Positions 4,587 to 5,705 of a DNA stretch of 5,705 bases are shown here, piece by piece. Within the stretch, counting starts at the first letter, position 1; each line of letters starts with the position of its first letter. Made by a program: the position numbers and the translations under genes. This DNA comes from PHAA01 sp964494735 (lineage in GTDB: Bacteria > Bacillota > Syntrophomonadia > Syntrophomonadales > Syntrophomonadaceae), in the NCBI GenBank assembly GCA_964494735.1, contig CAZBSD010000075.1, forward strand, positions 1 to 5,705, written 5' to 3'. A model generated the notes under the pieces. That model ran no database searches, had not been told where the DNA came from, and worked only from the letters and a program-made list of their open reading frames with translations.

Positions 4587-5642
4587 TTACTCATACGATA
4601 TCTTAACATCGTCCACATAACAGGGAACATGCACAATTTCGTTATTTAGATCGCCTGAATATCCGATACCTAAAGTTATAGTCTGCCCTTTGTAATCCGT
4701 CAGATCATATCTAAAATCCTGCCACCCACCTGTTAATTTACCTAGTTCTAATTTCACATCATTAACCTTAATAAAAATAATATTGTCTGCCCCAATATCA
4801 TTACCACTCACCAACAACTTTAAGTTTAGTAATGGAATGGATTTTTCCTTATCAGCAACAGCAATTTGTTTATACAAAGATGCAAACGAAAGTGGCCCCA
4901 TTGAATTATCATTATTGCCAATACAAGCTACGTGATTAGAAGCATCCAACGGATCTATGGTTACCGAAGGATATCTGCCATTTGCGCTGTGCATGACTTG
5001 CCACTTGTCTAATACTCCTGATTCAAAGTCGTCGCAGAAATGTTCTGTTTTAGCTTCTGCATACTCAGCTGAAATCCATCCGTCATCAAGCAGGAAAGCT
5101 GAATTAACATTGTCTTCATAAATATCTGAATAACCGTTGTTAATTCTGAAGATATCTCCTTCAAACCATTTACCACATATTACATTAACACTCTCTCTAT
5201 TTATCCAAGGCCCTGAATTTACTTGAACTTGGACATTCTCAGCGGCTCTGATCTGCAGAAAAGAGGAGTCATGAGGACTAAAGAGATAGAAAACATATGG
5301 CTCATCGAAAATGCTCTCACGAATAGTTACTATAGCATTTCTAACCCGGTATTTTACTACTCCATTTGGCGTATATTCAGTGCATTCCATATTAAATATT
5401 CCTTGACGGCCGCTTTCCGGCAATATTCTCAGATCAAATTTGAAAAAGGTATCCGAAGGAGTACCTGGATTATCCCATTCAAAGGGAGGGGTTCCATCGT
5501 AAGAAACGAATCCTTGCCCTCTCATACCTTTGAAATCATTCCAATATGTAGGGTCTGCTGCTAAAGTCGGTGAGGCCAAACAAAGGGTTATTGCTGCTAC
5601 CATCAGGATTACTGCTACTTTCTTGCTAATCGCCTGACTCAT
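4587..5642 (-). CDS. Secreted protein with C-terminal jelly-roll-like domain, function unknown
   Basis: The 351-residue product begins with a clear signal peptide: Lys-Lys at 7-8, a hydrophobic run to about residue 23, and likely cleavage after TLA or TLAA (28-29). The mature N-terminal part (about 30-195) starts DPTYWNDFKGMRGQGF and was not recognised. The C-terminal part (about 200-351) starts FCDDFESGVLDKWQV, contains GGWQDFRYDLTDYKGQTITL, and ends YVDDVKISYE. That pattern resembles extracellular jelly-roll or carbohydrate-binding-like domains (DFESG...W, W-DLT-Y-GQ, DDV-I). No catalytic motif or sortase anchor is visible. The ATG at 5640-5642 is preferred because AAAGGGG lies ten bases upstream and the signal peptide begins there. 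An in-frame ATG at 5702 would add a hydrophilic extension. The gene is visibly AT-richer than those left of 4200, hinting at transfer. Confidence 0.75.
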   Translation of the reverse strand: MSQAISKKVAVILMVAAITLCLASPTLAADPTYWNDFKGMRGQGFVSYDGTPPFEWDNPGTPSDTFFKFDLRILPESGRQGIFNMECTEYTPNGVVKYRVRNAIVTIRESIFDEPYVFYLFSPHDSSFLQIRAAENVQVQVNSGPWINRESVNVICGKWFEGDIFRINNGYSDIYEDNVNSAFLLDDGWISAEYAEAKTEHFCDDFESGVLDKWQVMHSANGRYPSVTIDPLDASNHVACIGNNDNSMGPLSFASLYKQIAVADKEKSIPLLNLKLLVSGNDIGADNIIFIKVNDVKLELGKLTGGWQDFRYDLTDYKGQTITLGIGYSGDLNNEIVHVPCYVDDVKISYE

Positions 5643-5652
5643 CAAATCAAAT

Positions 5653-5659
5653 CCCCTTT
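5653..5659 (-). promoter_or_regulatory. RBS that decides the secreted-protein start
   Basis: AAAGGGG on the - strand lies ten bases before the ATG at 5640-5642, directly ahead of the signal peptide. This supports that start over the in-frame ATG at 5700-5702, which sits at the window edge. Confidence 0.6.
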
Positions 5660-5705
5660 CTCCGCAATAAATACTTTGAGGCCGGATCTTCCTTCTTGCC
5701 ATTTA

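Noticed and set aside
4365..4649. + strand reading frame of 94 codons with a fair upstream GAAGGGAG and a TTG start
   Set aside because: It runs antisense to the protein-like gene tail at 4416-4569 and overlaps the end of the secreted-protein gene. Its Cys/Tyr/Phe/Leu-rich composition is typical of an antisense shadow.
5223..5564. + strand reading frame of 113 codons inside the secreted-protein gene
   Set aside because: It is antisense to a gene with a signal peptide and a good RBS, and has no recognisable feature of its own.

Overview
The window looks like a piece of a mid-GC Bacillota (Clostridia-type) chromosome. The reasons are strong AAGGAGG-type ribosome binding sites, TTG and ATG starts, a clostridial-style cyclic di-GMP-I riboswitch, and a LytTR response regulator. 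The genus cannot be named from the sequence.

Layout, left to right. (a) The last codons of an upstream + strand gene overlap the start of a hypoxanthine phosphoribosyltransferase-like gene (67-597, +). This protein keeps the family fold motifs but lacks several key active-site residues. (b) A stem-loop lies between it and a convergent 425-residue ArsB/NhaD-type membrane transporter (765-2042, -, TTG start). (c) A cluster of short repeats (about 2075-2190) sits just upstream of the transporter. (d) A nitroreductase-family flavoprotein (2242-2778, -) has a textbook RBS. (e) A 549-base stretch (2779-3327) has no intact gene. It holds palindromes and a possible decayed remnant of a CoA-dehydratase-activase-like gene. 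(f) A LytTR-type response regulator (3328-4038, -) follows. (g) Its long leader (about 4039-4300) holds a cyclic di-GMP-I aptamer followed by a strong intrinsic terminator, so the regulator is very probably controlled by transcription attenuation in response to c-di-GMP. (h) A short decayed gene end lies at 4416-4569 (-). (i) An AT-richer gene for a secreted protein with a C-terminal jelly-roll-like domain closes the window (4587-5642, -).

The most interesting part is the riboswitch-regulator unit. A second messenger appears to set the level of a DNA-binding LytTR regulator before any phosphorylation acts on it. The next intact gene upstream encodes a secreted, possibly surface or carbohydrate-binding protein, which suits a c-di-GMP lifestyle circuit, but no direct link is shown. 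The hpt-like gene with lost catalytic residues is the second point of note. No intact insertion sequence, CRISPR array, tRNA or rRNA was seen.
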